From assembly GCF_009671205.1 (NCBI RefSeq), contig NZ_CP045309.1, forward strand, positions 124,001 through 188,000: a stretch of DNA of 64,000 nucleotides, read 5' to 3'. Numbering within the stretch: the first letter of the stretch is position 1; each line of letters begins with the position of its first letter. This DNA comes from Micromonospora terminaliae. Lineage in GTDB: Bacteria; Actinomycetota; Actinomycetes; Mycobacteriales; Micromonosporaceae. A program made the position numbers and the translations under genes. The notes beneath the pieces are model-generated. The model was not told the origin of the DNA. It saw only the letters and a list, made by a program, of their open reading frames with translations, and made no database searches. Shown one piece after another: positions 51,190 to 57,745 of the stretch.

Positions 51190-52242
51190 GTGGGCAGTGC
51201 GGGTGTGCCGGTGGTGGTGGGTCTGGACAACGGCGGCACGAGCAACAACGCCACCGTGCTGACGGTCGACGGCCGGTTCCTGGTGGACGGGCTGGTCGAG
51301 ATCCCGAGCGAGGTCCAGGCCGGTCCGGAGGCGGCGATCGAGGCTCTCGCCCGGGCCCTGGACGGGGTGCTGGCGCTCACCGGGGTGCCCCGCGAGCTGG
51401 TCCGCGCGGTCGGGCTGGACACCCCCGGCCCGGCCAGCGCCACCGGGGTGATCTCCTCGCGCGGCTCGACCAACTTCTCCCAGCCCGCCTGGCGCGGCTA
51501 CGACGTGCGCAGCGCGCTGGAGCACCGGCTCGGCCTGCCCGTGGTCTACGCCAACGACGGCAACGCGGCGGCCCTCTACGCCCACCACACGCATTTCGGC
51601 GCCGACGCGATGGCCCGGTCCTCGGTCGCCGCGATCGTGGGCACCGGGCTCGGTGGCGGCGTGGTCGAGAGCGGCCGGGTGGTCGGCGGTGCGGCCGGCA
51701 TGGCCGGCGAGTTCGGGCACGTGCACATCCCGCTCGACGGGCTGCTCGGGCCGGGCCAGCCGGTGCCCGTGTGCGCCTGCGGCTTCGCCGGCGACGTGGA
51801 GAGCGTCGCCTCGCTCACCGCCATCGCGAACAACCTGCTGCCGTACTGGCTGGGCCGGTTCCCGGGGCACCCGCTGGCCGCCGAGGAACCGGCCCGGGCG
51901 GCGAAGCTCGTCCGCGGCTACGGCGAGCGGGGCGACCCGCTGGCGCGCGAGCTCTTCACCCAGCAGGCCATGGCGCTGGGTCGGCTGTTCACCATCGCGG
52001 CCAACTTCACCGACCCGCACGCGTACTTCGTGGGCGGCGGGGTGGTGGAGGCGGCGCCGGAGTTCCGCGACTGGTTCCTGGCCACCGTGCGGGAGCACAC
52101 CGTGCTCCGCGCCGAGCAGCGCGCGGTGGCGACCTTCGCGCTGGTGCCCGACCGGGACATGGCCGGGGCGCGCGGGGTGGCCATCGCGGCGCTGGAGGCG
52201 GTCCGCGGCGGGGCCGCCGCCGGCCCGCTGGTCGCCGGCTGA
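51190..52242 (+). CDS. ROK-family sugar kinase-like protein
   Basis: A 350-aa ROK protein without a DNA-binding domain, so a kinase. GTG 51190 is preferred to 51184 because GGGAGG is then eight bases away. The phosphate-1 loop is VVGLDNGGTSNNATVL, the catalytic region is YANDGNAAALY, and GTGLGGGVVESGRVVGGAAGMAGEFGH is the ROK signature. The zinc motif CXCGX2GCXE reads CACGFAGDVE: the third Cys is replaced by Asp. The substrate (glucose, N-acetylmannosamine, other) is unknown. Monocistronic; followed by tandem repeats. Confidence 0.85.
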   Translation: MGSAGVPVVVGLDNGGTSNNATVLTVDGRFLVDGLVEIPSEVQAGPEAAIEALARALDGVLALTGVPRELVRAVGLDTPGPASATGVISSRGSTNFSQPAWRGYDVRSALEHRLGLPVVYANDGNAAALYAHHTHFGADAMARSSVAAIVGTGLGGGVVESGRVVGGAAGMAGEFGHVHIPLDGLLGPGQPVPVCACGFAGDVESVASLTAIANNLLPYWLGRFPGHPLAAEEPARAAKLVRGYGERGDPLARELFTQQAMALGRLFTIAANFTDPHAYFVGGGVVEAAPEFRDWFLATVREHTVLRAEQRAVATFALVPDRDMAGARGVAIAALEAVRGGAAAGPLVAG

Positions 52243-52260
52243 GCCGCGGCGTCGCCGCCC

Positions 52261-52330
52261 GGCGGACCAGGGCCGGCGGGTCAGGGCCGGCGAGTCAGGG
52301 GCGGCGGATCAGGGCTGCCGGATCAGGGGC
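52261..52330. repeat. Tandem repeat, five copies of 14 bp
   Basis: Five head-to-tail 14-base units with the pattern GGCGGRTCAGGGSC (52261-52274, 52275-52288, 52289-52302, 52303-52316, 52317-52330) lie between the ROK gene and DUF397 gene. The last unit contains the DUF397 stop (TCA at 52323-52325). Confidence 0.8.
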
Positions 52331-52523
52331 GCGGCGGGGCGTCGGTGAAGGCGGCCCAGGCGGCCGGGCGGAACACCAGCACCGGGCCGGCCGGGTCCTT
52401 GGAGTCGCGGACCGCGACCGCCTCCGGCAGCGGCGCCATCTCGACGCACGCGCCCTCATCGCCGCTGTGGCTGCTCTTGCGCCAGCCGGTCACCGGCCGT
52501 CGGTGGCTGTTCGTGCCGTTCAT
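52323..52523 (-). CDS. DUF397 domain protein
   Basis: A 66-aa acidic protein with the DUF397 pattern: GWRKSSHSGDEGACVEMAPLPEAVAVRDSKDPAGPVLVFRPAAWAAFTD. These proteins occur in dozens per actinomycete genome, nearly always beside an XRE/DUF5753 regulator, as here. In Streptomyces such pairs (related to WhiJ/BldB systems) influence development, and they have been compared with toxin-antitoxin pairs. The regulator ends five bases upstream, so the two are an operon. The stop lies inside the last unit of a 14-bp tandem repeat. Confidence 0.93.
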   Translation of the reverse strand: MNGTNSHRRPVTGWRKSSHSGDEGACVEMAPLPEAVAVRDSKDPAGPVLVFRPAAWAAFTDAPPRP

Positions 52524-52528
52524 GCTTC

Positions 52529-53374
52529 CTACCTCTCGTTCAGCAGGCGGAGCAGCTCGTCCCGGCTGGCCGCCGGGCTCAGCGCCACGGTCCGCAGGTG
52601 CTCCATGATCTTCGTGCAGGTGCGCAGGTCGCCCGGCCGGTCCAGCACCATCTGCCCGGCGACCGTCTCCACCGAGGCGATGATCGGGTCCTCCGGGTCG
52701 GCGAACTCCAGGATGTGCAGCGACCCCCGGGTCCCCCGGTGGTATCCGGCGGAGAGGGGGATCACCTGCACGGTGATGTTCGGCAGTTCGGCCATCTTGA
52801 GCAGGTGCTGGAGCTGACCCCCCATCACGGTCCGGTCCCCGACCGGGCGCAGTAACGCCCCCTCGTCGATGATGGCGTCGAGGATCGGCGGATCGTCACC
52901 CGTGAGCCGTTGCTGGCGGTCGAGGCGCAGCTTGACCCGCTGCTCCACCTGCTCGTCGCTGAGGGTGTGCGGGCCACCGCGCATCACTCCCCGGATGTAG
53001 TCGGCGGTCTGGAGCAGGCCGGGCACCACCGACGGCTCGAAGTTCGCGATGCCGGTCGCCTCCGCCTCCAGGGCGATGAAGTCGATGGTCCGCCGGTCCA
53101 GCAGGTACGAGTAGGAGACCCACCAGCCCGGCTTGCGGGCGTCCTTGGCGAGCTGCACGGCCGCGGCGATCTCGTCGGGCCCCACCCCGTAGAGGGTGAG
53201 CAGCGCCCGCACGGTGGCCGGGCTGACCAGCGTCTGCGCGTTCTCGTAGCGGGACAGGGTGCTGCGGGTGCTGTTGATCTCGTCGGCCGCGGCCTCCAGG
53301 GTGAGGCCGGCGGCCTCCCGGTGGGTCCGCAGGGCGATGCCGAGCCGTCGGGCCCGGGCGGTCTTCGGCGCCAT
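52529..53374 (-). CDS. XRE-family regulator with DUF5753 domain
   Basis: A 281-aa regulator from ATG 53374. Residues ~9-60 form a Cro/CI-type helix-turn-helix (LGIALRTHREAAGLTLEAAADEINSTRSTLSRYENAQTLVSP). The remaining ~200 residues are DUF5753: EAEATGIANFEPSVVPGLLQTADYIRGVM, DEGALLRPVGDRTVMGGQLQHLL and FADPEDPIIASVETVAGQMVLDRP. Its partner is the DUF397 protein encoded next. The ligand or target of DUF5753 proteins is unknown. Divergent from a small gene pair across ~230 bases that holds a 13-bp palindrome. Confidence 0.92.
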   Translation of the reverse strand: MAPKTARARRLGIALRTHREAAGLTLEAAADEINSTRSTLSRYENAQTLVSPATVRALLTLYGVGPDEIAAAVQLAKDARKPGWWVSYSYLLDRRTIDFIALEAEATGIANFEPSVVPGLLQTADYIRGVMRGGPHTLSDEQVEQRVKLRLDRQQRLTGDDPPILDAIIDEGALLRPVGDRTVMGGQLQHLLKMAELPNITVQVIPLSAGYHRGTRGSLHILEFADPEDPIIASVETVAGQMVLDRPGDLRTCTKIMEHLRTVALSPAASRDELLRLLNER

Positions 53375-53527
53375 GCATCGATGGTCGCACATCAACGGGA
53401 GCTTGGGCATGAGAGAAGATCGATGAGAGTTGCATTCACGCGTGTCCACCTGTCAATCTGTGACGGCGTCCTCACCGCCGGTTGTCGTGGCGACGGTGGT
53501 GGTGAGCGACCGGAGGGGATGGGGCGC

Positions 53528-53567
53528 GCGGCGATCGGGTTTTACTCCCCCACGACCCGATCGTCGC
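53528..53567. promoter_or_regulatory. Inverted repeat between XRE gene and small gene pair
   Basis: GCGGCGATCGGGT (53528-53540) pairs with ACCCGATCGTCGC (53555-53567), one mismatch, 14-base spacer TTTACTCCCCCACG. The core CGATCGGGT/ACCCGATCG could be an operator for the XRE regulator or a hairpin in the 5' UTR of the downstream micro-ORF. Confidence 0.4.
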
Positions 53568-53604
53568 GTGCCCCGACCGGCACACCGGACGGGGAGGAGC
53601 GGCG

Positions 53605-53652
53605 ATGACGGTGACGGCCTGCCAGCCGGCGGACGAGGGCGGGCGGGGATGA
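53605..53652 (+). CDS. Micro-ORF coupled to the 76-aa gene (15 aa)
   Basis: ATG 53605 behind GGGGAGGAG encodes MTVTACQPADEGGRG; its TGA overlaps the next ATG as ATGA (53649-53652). The strong Shine-Dalgarno belongs to this ORF, while the next gene has none at proper spacing, so expression of the 76-aa protein would depend on it. Confidence 0.5.
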   Translation: MTVTACQPADEGGRG

Positions 53653-53879
53653 CCCGGTTCCTCGTGGTCCTCACCGACGTGCGTCCCCTCGACGGCCTCT
53701 GGCGCAACGAGCGCACCAGCCCCGAGCGGCGCCGGCAGGTCGTCGGCGCGAGCAGCCGCGAGGCGGCGGACCGGATCGCCGGCGCCTTCATGGCGCTGGG
53801 CATGGTCCGCGCCGGCCGGCAACGGGTCAAGGTCATCGCGGTCGGCCGCCGGCCGCGCACCCCGGATCACCTCAACTGA
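53649..53879 (+). CDS. Small protein, unknown function (76 aa)
   Basis: A 76-aa soluble basic protein: MTRFLVVLTDVRPLDGLWRN, then an Arg-rich helix SPERRRQVVGASSREAADRIAGAFMALGMVRAGRQRVKVIAVGRRP. The layout of strand, helix, strand suggests a small alpha/beta fold. Not recognised. It follows the micro-ORF with an ATGA overlap and lacks its own well-placed Shine-Dalgarno. A hairpin follows the stop. It lies near the XRE/DUF397 pair but on the other strand. Confidence 0.55.
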   Translation: MTRFLVVLTDVRPLDGLWRNERTSPERRRQVVGASSREAADRIAGAFMALGMVRAGRQRVKVIAVGRRPRTPDHLN

Positions 53880-53885
53880 ACCGGG

Positions 53886-53916
53886 CCCGCCCCCGGATCG
53901 CGGCGACGGGGGCGGG
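53886..53916 (+). terminator. Terminator after the 76-aa gene
   Basis: Perfect 10-bp stem CCCGCCCCCG/CGGGGGCGGG (53886-53895 and 53907-53916), seven bases after the stop. Confidence 0.65.
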
Positions 53917-54077
53917 GAGCCGGGCGGCCGGTGGCAGGTCCCGCCGCCGGCCGCCTGGCCTGACCGCCGCCCATCCGGTTACTCCCCGTATACGACTCGT
54001 TGACCGGCTGCGGCCTGCTGTGCCGTCTCCCCGGGTATCCACCACCGACGCTCGCCACGCACAGTAAGGTCAAGCGG

Positions 54078-54128
54078 GTGAGCGCCCCCGGCGAGCACGG
54101 CCAGCCGCAGTCGTGGACGAAGAGGTGA
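54078..54128 (+). CDS. Leaderless micro-ORF before ddl (16 aa, putative)
   Basis: TAAGGT (54065-54070) ends seven bases before GTG 54078, which opens a frame encoding [16 protein letters not shown] and stops at TGA 54126-54128, five bases before the ddl GTG. The ddl Shine-Dalgarno AAGAGG lies inside it. It may be a coupling leader; alternatively ddl begins at the in-frame GTG 54113. Confidence 0.35.
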   Translation: MSAPGEHGQPQSWTKR

Positions 54129-54133
54129 CCGGA

Positions 54134-55228
54134 GTGACCACCCCAGGTAAGACCCGCGTGGCGATCGTCTTCGGCGGCCGCAGCCCGGAGCACGGCATCT
54201 CCTGCGTCAGCGCCGGCAGCGTGCTGGCCGCCCTCGACCCCGACGAGTTCGAGGTCGTGCCGGTCGGCATCACCCGGCAGGGCCAGTGGGTGCTGGCCAG
54301 CGGCGACCCCGGCCAGCTCGCCATCGCCGACCGCAAGCTCCCCGAGATCACCGCCGGCTCCGGCGCCGAGCTTGTGCTGCGCGCCGACCCGGCCGTGGGT
54401 GGCCTCATGGTGCTCGACCCGACCCAGGGTCCGGTGGCGCTGGCCGACGTGGACGTGGTCTTTCCGGTGCTGCACGGCGCGTACGGGGAGGACGGCACCA
54501 TCCAGGGGATGCTGGAGATGGCGGACATCCCCTACGTCGGTGCGAACGTGTTCGCCTCGGCGGCCGCCATGGACAAGGAGTTCACCAAGAAGCTCTGCGC
54601 CGCCGAGGGCATCCCGGTCGGCCCGTACGTGGTGCTGCGCGCCGGGATGACGCTGACCGAGGAGGACAAGGAGCGCCTCGGCCTGCCGGTCTTCGTGAAG
54701 CCGTCCCGCGCCGGTTCGTCGTTCGGCATCACGAAGGTCGACGACTGGGCGCAGCTCGACGCGGCGGTCGCCACGGCCCGGGAGATCGACACGAAGGTGC
54801 TCGTCGAGGGCGCGATCGTGGGCCGCGAGATCGAGTGCGGCGTGCTGGAGGGCGAGGCCGGCGGCGCCCCGGAGGCGTCGGTGCTGGCCGAGGTGCGGGT
54901 GGTCTCCGGCCACGACTGGTACGACTTCGAGGCCAAGTACATCGACGACGCCTGCGAGTACGACATCCCGGCGAACCTGCCCGAGCACGTGACCCGGCAG
55001 GTGCGCGAGTACGCCACGCGCGCGTTCACCGCGCTGGACTGCTCCGGCCTGGCCCGGGCCGACTTCTTCGTCACCCCGGAGCTGGACGTCTATCTCAACG
55101 AGATCAACACCATGCCGGGCTTCACCCCGACCTCGATGTTCCCGCGCATGTGGGCGGCCAGCGGGCTGGAGTATCCGAAACTGGTCAACCGGCTCATCCG
55201 CACCGCCCTGCGCCGCGCCGGCCGCTGA
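54134..55228 (+). CDS. ddl: D-alanine--D-alanine ligase
   Basis: A 364-aa ATP-grasp ligase making the D-Ala-D-Ala dipeptide of peptidoglycan. Blocks: [23 protein letters not shown] at the N-terminus, [43 protein letters not shown] for [24 protein letters not shown], and the metal-binding [22 protein letters not shown] end [21 protein letters not shown]. The omega-loop Tyr (KYID) marks a D-Ala:D-Ala, not D-Ala:D-Lac, ligase, so no intrinsic vancomycin resistance is predicted from it. GTG 54134 is used because [15 protein letters not shown] is the family start. Same neighbourhood as Rv2981c. Confidence 0.95.
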   Translation: MTTPGKTRVAIVFGGRSPEHGISCVSAGSVLAALDPDEFEVVPVGITRQGQWVLASGDPGQLAIADRKLPEITAGSGAELVLRADPAVGGLMVLDPTQGPVALADVDVVFPVLHGAYGEDGTIQGMLEMADIPYVGANVFASAAAMDKEFTKKLCAAEGIPVGPYVVLRAGMTLTEEDKERLGLPVFVKPSRAGSSFGITKVDDWAQLDAAVATAREIDTKVLVEGAIVGREIECGVLEGEAGGAPEASVLAEVRVVSGHDWYDFEAKYIDDACEYDIPANLPEHVTRQVREYATRAFTALDCSGLARADFFVTPELDVYLNEINTMPGFTPTSMFPRMWAASGLEYPKLVNRLIRTALRRAGR

Positions 55229-55251
55229 CTCCGCGGCCGGCGCGGCGACGG

Positions 55252-55866
55252 TCAGGCGGAGCAGCCGGACGGTGCCGTCTTCGCGGCGGGCACCGAGGCG
55301 ACCACCGCGTCGGAGATCGGCGTGACCCACTGGAGCGGCTGCTCGTACTGCTTCGGCACCCGCACCCGCACCGGGGTCTCCCGGTCGACGGTGGTCAGCA
55401 CGGTGGCGTCGGCCTCCTGCACGGCATGCCAGCAGACCTTGTTCACCGACCACACCTCGTCGGTGGGCTGCACGATCGGCGGCGTGCCGCCGCAGGCAAC
55501 GGTGAGCGCCGGATCGCCGTACGCGGCGTTCTGCTCGGCGCCCGCGGTGACCGGACGCTGCGCCAGGTCGCGGACGGTCGCCGGCAGCTGCGACACCAGG
55601 GCGCGGCACACCGTGGCGGGCCGCTCGGCCAGGGCCGGGGCCGGCAGCTCGACCGGCGCGCTCGACTGCGGCCGGGCGGCGGACGCCGACGGACTCGGCG
55701 CGGCGGCCGGGGAGTCCGGGGCGAGCTTGGCGAAGGTGAACCCGGCCACCGCCAGGGTGACCGGCACCGCGACGAGGGTGGCCCAGAGCGCGGCGCTGCG
55801 GGTCGACCGGTCGCGGCGCGCCGGGCGGGACTCCTCGGCGGCGGGGGAGGACGTGATCTCTTCCAC
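55252..55866 (-). CDS. DUF3515 membrane protein
   Basis: A 204-aa protein. A ~25-residue cytoplasmic N-tail precedes a hydrophobic helix (ALWATLVAVPVTLAVAGFTFAKL, about 27-49), a Pro/Ser/Ala-rich linker and an exported domain. That domain carries DUF3515 features: VCRALVSQLPATVRDLAQRPVTAGAEQNAAYGDPALTVACGG, WSVNKVCWHAV and TPVRVRVPKQYEQPLQWVTPISDAV. It contains four cysteines, possibly disulfide-linked. Conserved beside ddl and thiL in actinobacteria (Rv2980 position); function unknown. GTG 55866 directly abuts the stop of the upstream RAM-domain gene. Confidence 0.88.
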   Translation of the reverse strand: MEEITSSPAAEESRPARRDRSTRSAALWATLVAVPVTLAVAGFTFAKLAPDSPAAAPSPSASAARPQSSAPVELPAPALAERPATVCRALVSQLPATVRDLAQRPVTAGAEQNAAYGDPALTVACGGTPPIVQPTDEVWSVNKVCWHAVQEADATVLTTVDRETPVRVRVPKQYEQPLQWVTPISDAVVASVPAAKTAPSGCSA

Positions 55867-56100
55867 TTACAGGCGCACCACCGAACACGTGAGGGTGCGG
55901 GTGATGCCGGGCACCAGCTGCACCTTGCTGACGATGAGTTTGCCGAGCTCGTCGACGGTGTTCGCCTCGGTGAGGACGACCACGTCGTAGGGCCCGGTGA
56001 CGGCGTCGACGCGTACCACGCCGGCGAGGTCCGCGATCTGACCGGCCACGTCACGTGCGCGACCGACCTCCGTCTGGATGAGGATGTACGCCTGTACCAC
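55867..56100 (-). CDS. Stand-alone Lrp/AsnC effector-domain (RAM) protein
   Basis: A 77-aa protein that is only the C-terminal domain of Lrp/AsnC regulators: MVQAYILIQTEVGRARDVAGQIADLAGVVRVDAVTGPYDVVVLTEANTVDELGKLIVSKVQLVPGITRTLTCSVVRL-type with no helix-turn-helix. RAM-only proteins oligomerise and bind amino acids, and may modulate full-length Lrp proteins. It is conserved between thiL and ddl in actinobacteria. Its TAA is immediately followed by the DUF3515 GTG, so both are co-expressed. GTG 56100 is the start. Confidence 0.9.
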   Translation of the reverse strand: MVQAYILIQTEVGRARDVAGQIADLAGVVRVDAVTGPYDVVVLTEANTVDELGKLIVSKVQLVPGITRTLTCSVVRL

Positions 56101-56194
56101 GACTCGACCTCCGTCCGTCGCCGCTTCGGCGGCCCGAAGGGTGAAACTACCCTACGGAGCGGCCCTGATCTGTCTCGGTCGCCGGGGGACCGCG

Positions 56195-56266
56195 GTGAGC
56201 GAGCACACGTGGGGCAGTGGTGGCGGGACTGCGGAGCTGGAAGAGCGCGACGAGGGGACGGCATGA
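56195..56266 (+). CDS. Micro-ORF overlapping thiL start (23 aa, putative)
   Basis: GTG 56195 with GGGGGA five bases upstream opens a 23-codon frame starting MSEHTWGSGGGTAELEERDE, ending at TGA overlapping the thiL ATG as ATGA (56263-56266). Acidic C-terminal half. Could be a coupling leader or a chance frame. Confidence 0.3.
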   Translation: MSEHTWGSGGGTAELEERDEGTA

Positions 56267-57210
56267 CGGTCGCGGGTGTCGGTGAGTTCGGGCTGATCGA
56301 CCGGGTGACCGCCCGGTTGGCCCAGGGGGAGAGCTGCCTGCTCGGCCCCGGAGACGACGCGGCGGTGGTGGCGGCGCCGGACCGGCGGGTGGTCGCCTCC
56401 ACCGACGTGCTGGTCGAGGGGCGGCACTTCCGCCGGGACTGGTCGGGGGCCCGGGACGTGGGGCACCGGGCCGCGGCGGCCAACCTGGCCGACATCGCGG
56501 CCATGGGGGCCACCCCGACCGCGCTGCTGGTCGCCCTCTGCATGCCGGCGGACCTCGACCCGGGCTGGGCCGAGGAGCTGGCCGACGGGCTGGGCGCCGA
56601 GGCGGCCCTGGTGGGCGCGAGCGTGGTGGGCGGGGACATGTCCGCCAGCCCGACGCTGACCGTCGCGGTGACCGCCCTGGGTGACCTGGCCGGCCGGCCG
56701 CCGGTGGTCCGCTCCGGCGCCCGCCCCGGCGACGTGGTGGCCCTCGCCGGGCGCACCGGCTGGGCGGCCGCCGGCTACACCGTGCTGTCCCGGGGGTTCC
56801 GCACGCCCCGGCTGCTCGTGGAGGCGTTCCGCCGCCCCGAGGTGCCCTACGCCGCCGGCCCGGAGGCCGCCGCGCACGGCGCCACCGCCATGATCGACGT
56901 GTCGGACGGGCTGCTCGCCGACCTGGGGCACGTGGCGAAGGCCAGCGGGGTGGCCGTCGACCTCACCCGGGAGGCGTTCGAGGTGCCCCGGCAGATGCGC
57001 GACGCGGCGCAGGCGCTCGGCGTCGACCCGTACTCGTGGATCCTGGCCGGGGGCGACGACCACGCGCTGGCGGCGACCTTCCCGGCGGAGGCGACGCTGC
57101 CGGCGGGCTGGCGGCCGGTCGGGCGGGTGATCGAGGGAACGGGGGTGACCGTCGACGGCACGCCGTACGCGGGCCCGGCCGGCTGGGACCACTTCCGCCG
57201 GGGGGAGTGA
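56263..57210 (+). CDS. thiL: Thiamine-monophosphate kinase
   Basis: A 315-aa ATP-dependent kinase making thiamine diphosphate, the cofactor also needed by IlvB. Blocks: GEFGLIDRVTARL, LLGPGDDAAVV, STDVLVEGRHFRRDWSGARDVGHRAAAANLADIAAMGA with the metal/substrate Asp residues, GGDMSASPTLTVAVTALGD, IDVSDGLLADLGHVA and ILAGGDDHALAATFP. Length is typical. GAGGGG upstream of ATG 56263. Adjacent to ddl and recG as in M. tuberculosis (Rv2977c). Confidence 0.95.
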   Translation: MTVAGVGEFGLIDRVTARLAQGESCLLGPGDDAAVVAAPDRRVVASTDVLVEGRHFRRDWSGARDVGHRAAAANLADIAAMGATPTALLVALCMPADLDPGWAEELADGLGAEAALVGASVVGGDMSASPTLTVAVTALGDLAGRPPVVRSGARPGDVVALAGRTGWAAAGYTVLSRGFRTPRLLVEAFRRPEVPYAAGPEAAAHGATAMIDVSDGLLADLGHVAKASGVAVDLTREAFEVPRQMRDAAQALGVDPYSWILAGGDDHALAATFPAEATLPAGWRPVGRVIEGTGVTVDGTPYAGPAGWDHFRRGE

Positions 57211-57260
57211 TCTGCGTCCGATGCGGGTGATCGGGCCACCGGCGGGCCGGGGACCGGCCG

Positions 57261-57266
57261 TACGCT
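57261..57266 (+). promoter_or_regulatory. Predicted -10 of a leaderless acetyltransferase gene
   Basis: TACGCT ends eight bases before GTG 57275; no Shine-Dalgarno. Confidence 0.45.
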
Positions 57267-57274
57267 TGCATCCC

Positions 57275-57736
57275 GTGAGTGAGATCGAGATCCGGGCGCA
57301 GCGCTTCGACGCGCCCGAGTCGCAGGCGTTGATCCGGGCGGCCCTGGCCGACCTCGGCGCGCGGTACGGCGGCAACGGCGACGACACCCCGGTCGACGCG
57401 GCCGAGTTCGAGCCGCCGGCCGGCACCTTCCTGGTGGCCTACCTCGACGGGGAGCCGGTGGGCTGCGGCGGGTGGCGCAGCCACGGCGACGACACGGCCG
57501 AGCTGAAGCGGATGTACACGGCGCCGGCGGCCCGGGGCCGGGGCGTGGCCCGAGCGGTGCTCGCCGCCGTCGAGCGGTCCGCCCGGGACCACGGCCGCAA
57601 GCGGATCATCCTGGAGTGCGGCGACAAGCAGCCCGAGGCGATCGCCATGTACACCTCGGCCGGCTACGAGCGCATCCCGAACTTCGGCTTCTACCAGGAC
57701 GCGCCCGGCTGCCTCTCGTACGGCCGCACGCTCTGA
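57275..57736 (+). CDS. GNAT-family N-acetyltransferase
   Basis: A 153-aa acetyltransferase. The acetyl-CoA loop is ARGRGVARAVLAAVERSARDHGRKRIILECG (residues ~90-120). The upstream strand-helix reads LVAYLDGEPVGCGGWRSHGDDTAELKRMYTAP, and the end PEAIAMYTSAGYERIPNFGFYQDAPGCLSYGRTL is of the small-molecule acetyltransferase type. GTG 57275 with a -10 element eight bases upstream suggests a leaderless mRNA; a longer frame upstream lacks conservation. Substrate unknown. It converges on the ATP-grasp gene nine bases away. Confidence 0.87.
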   Translation: MSEIEIRAQRFDAPESQALIRAALADLGARYGGNGDDTPVDAAEFEPPAGTFLVAYLDGEPVGCGGWRSHGDDTAELKRMYTAPAARGRGVARAVLAAVERSARDHGRKRIILECGDKQPEAIAMYTSAGYERIPNFGFYQDAPGCLSYGRTL

Positions 57737-57745
57737 CCCGCGCCG

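Noticed and set aside
54134..55228. D-Ala-D-Lac ligase (glycopeptide resistance)
   Set aside because: The omega-loop segment (KYID with Tyr) and absence of vanH/vanX neighbours fit a housekeeping D-Ala-D-Ala ligase.
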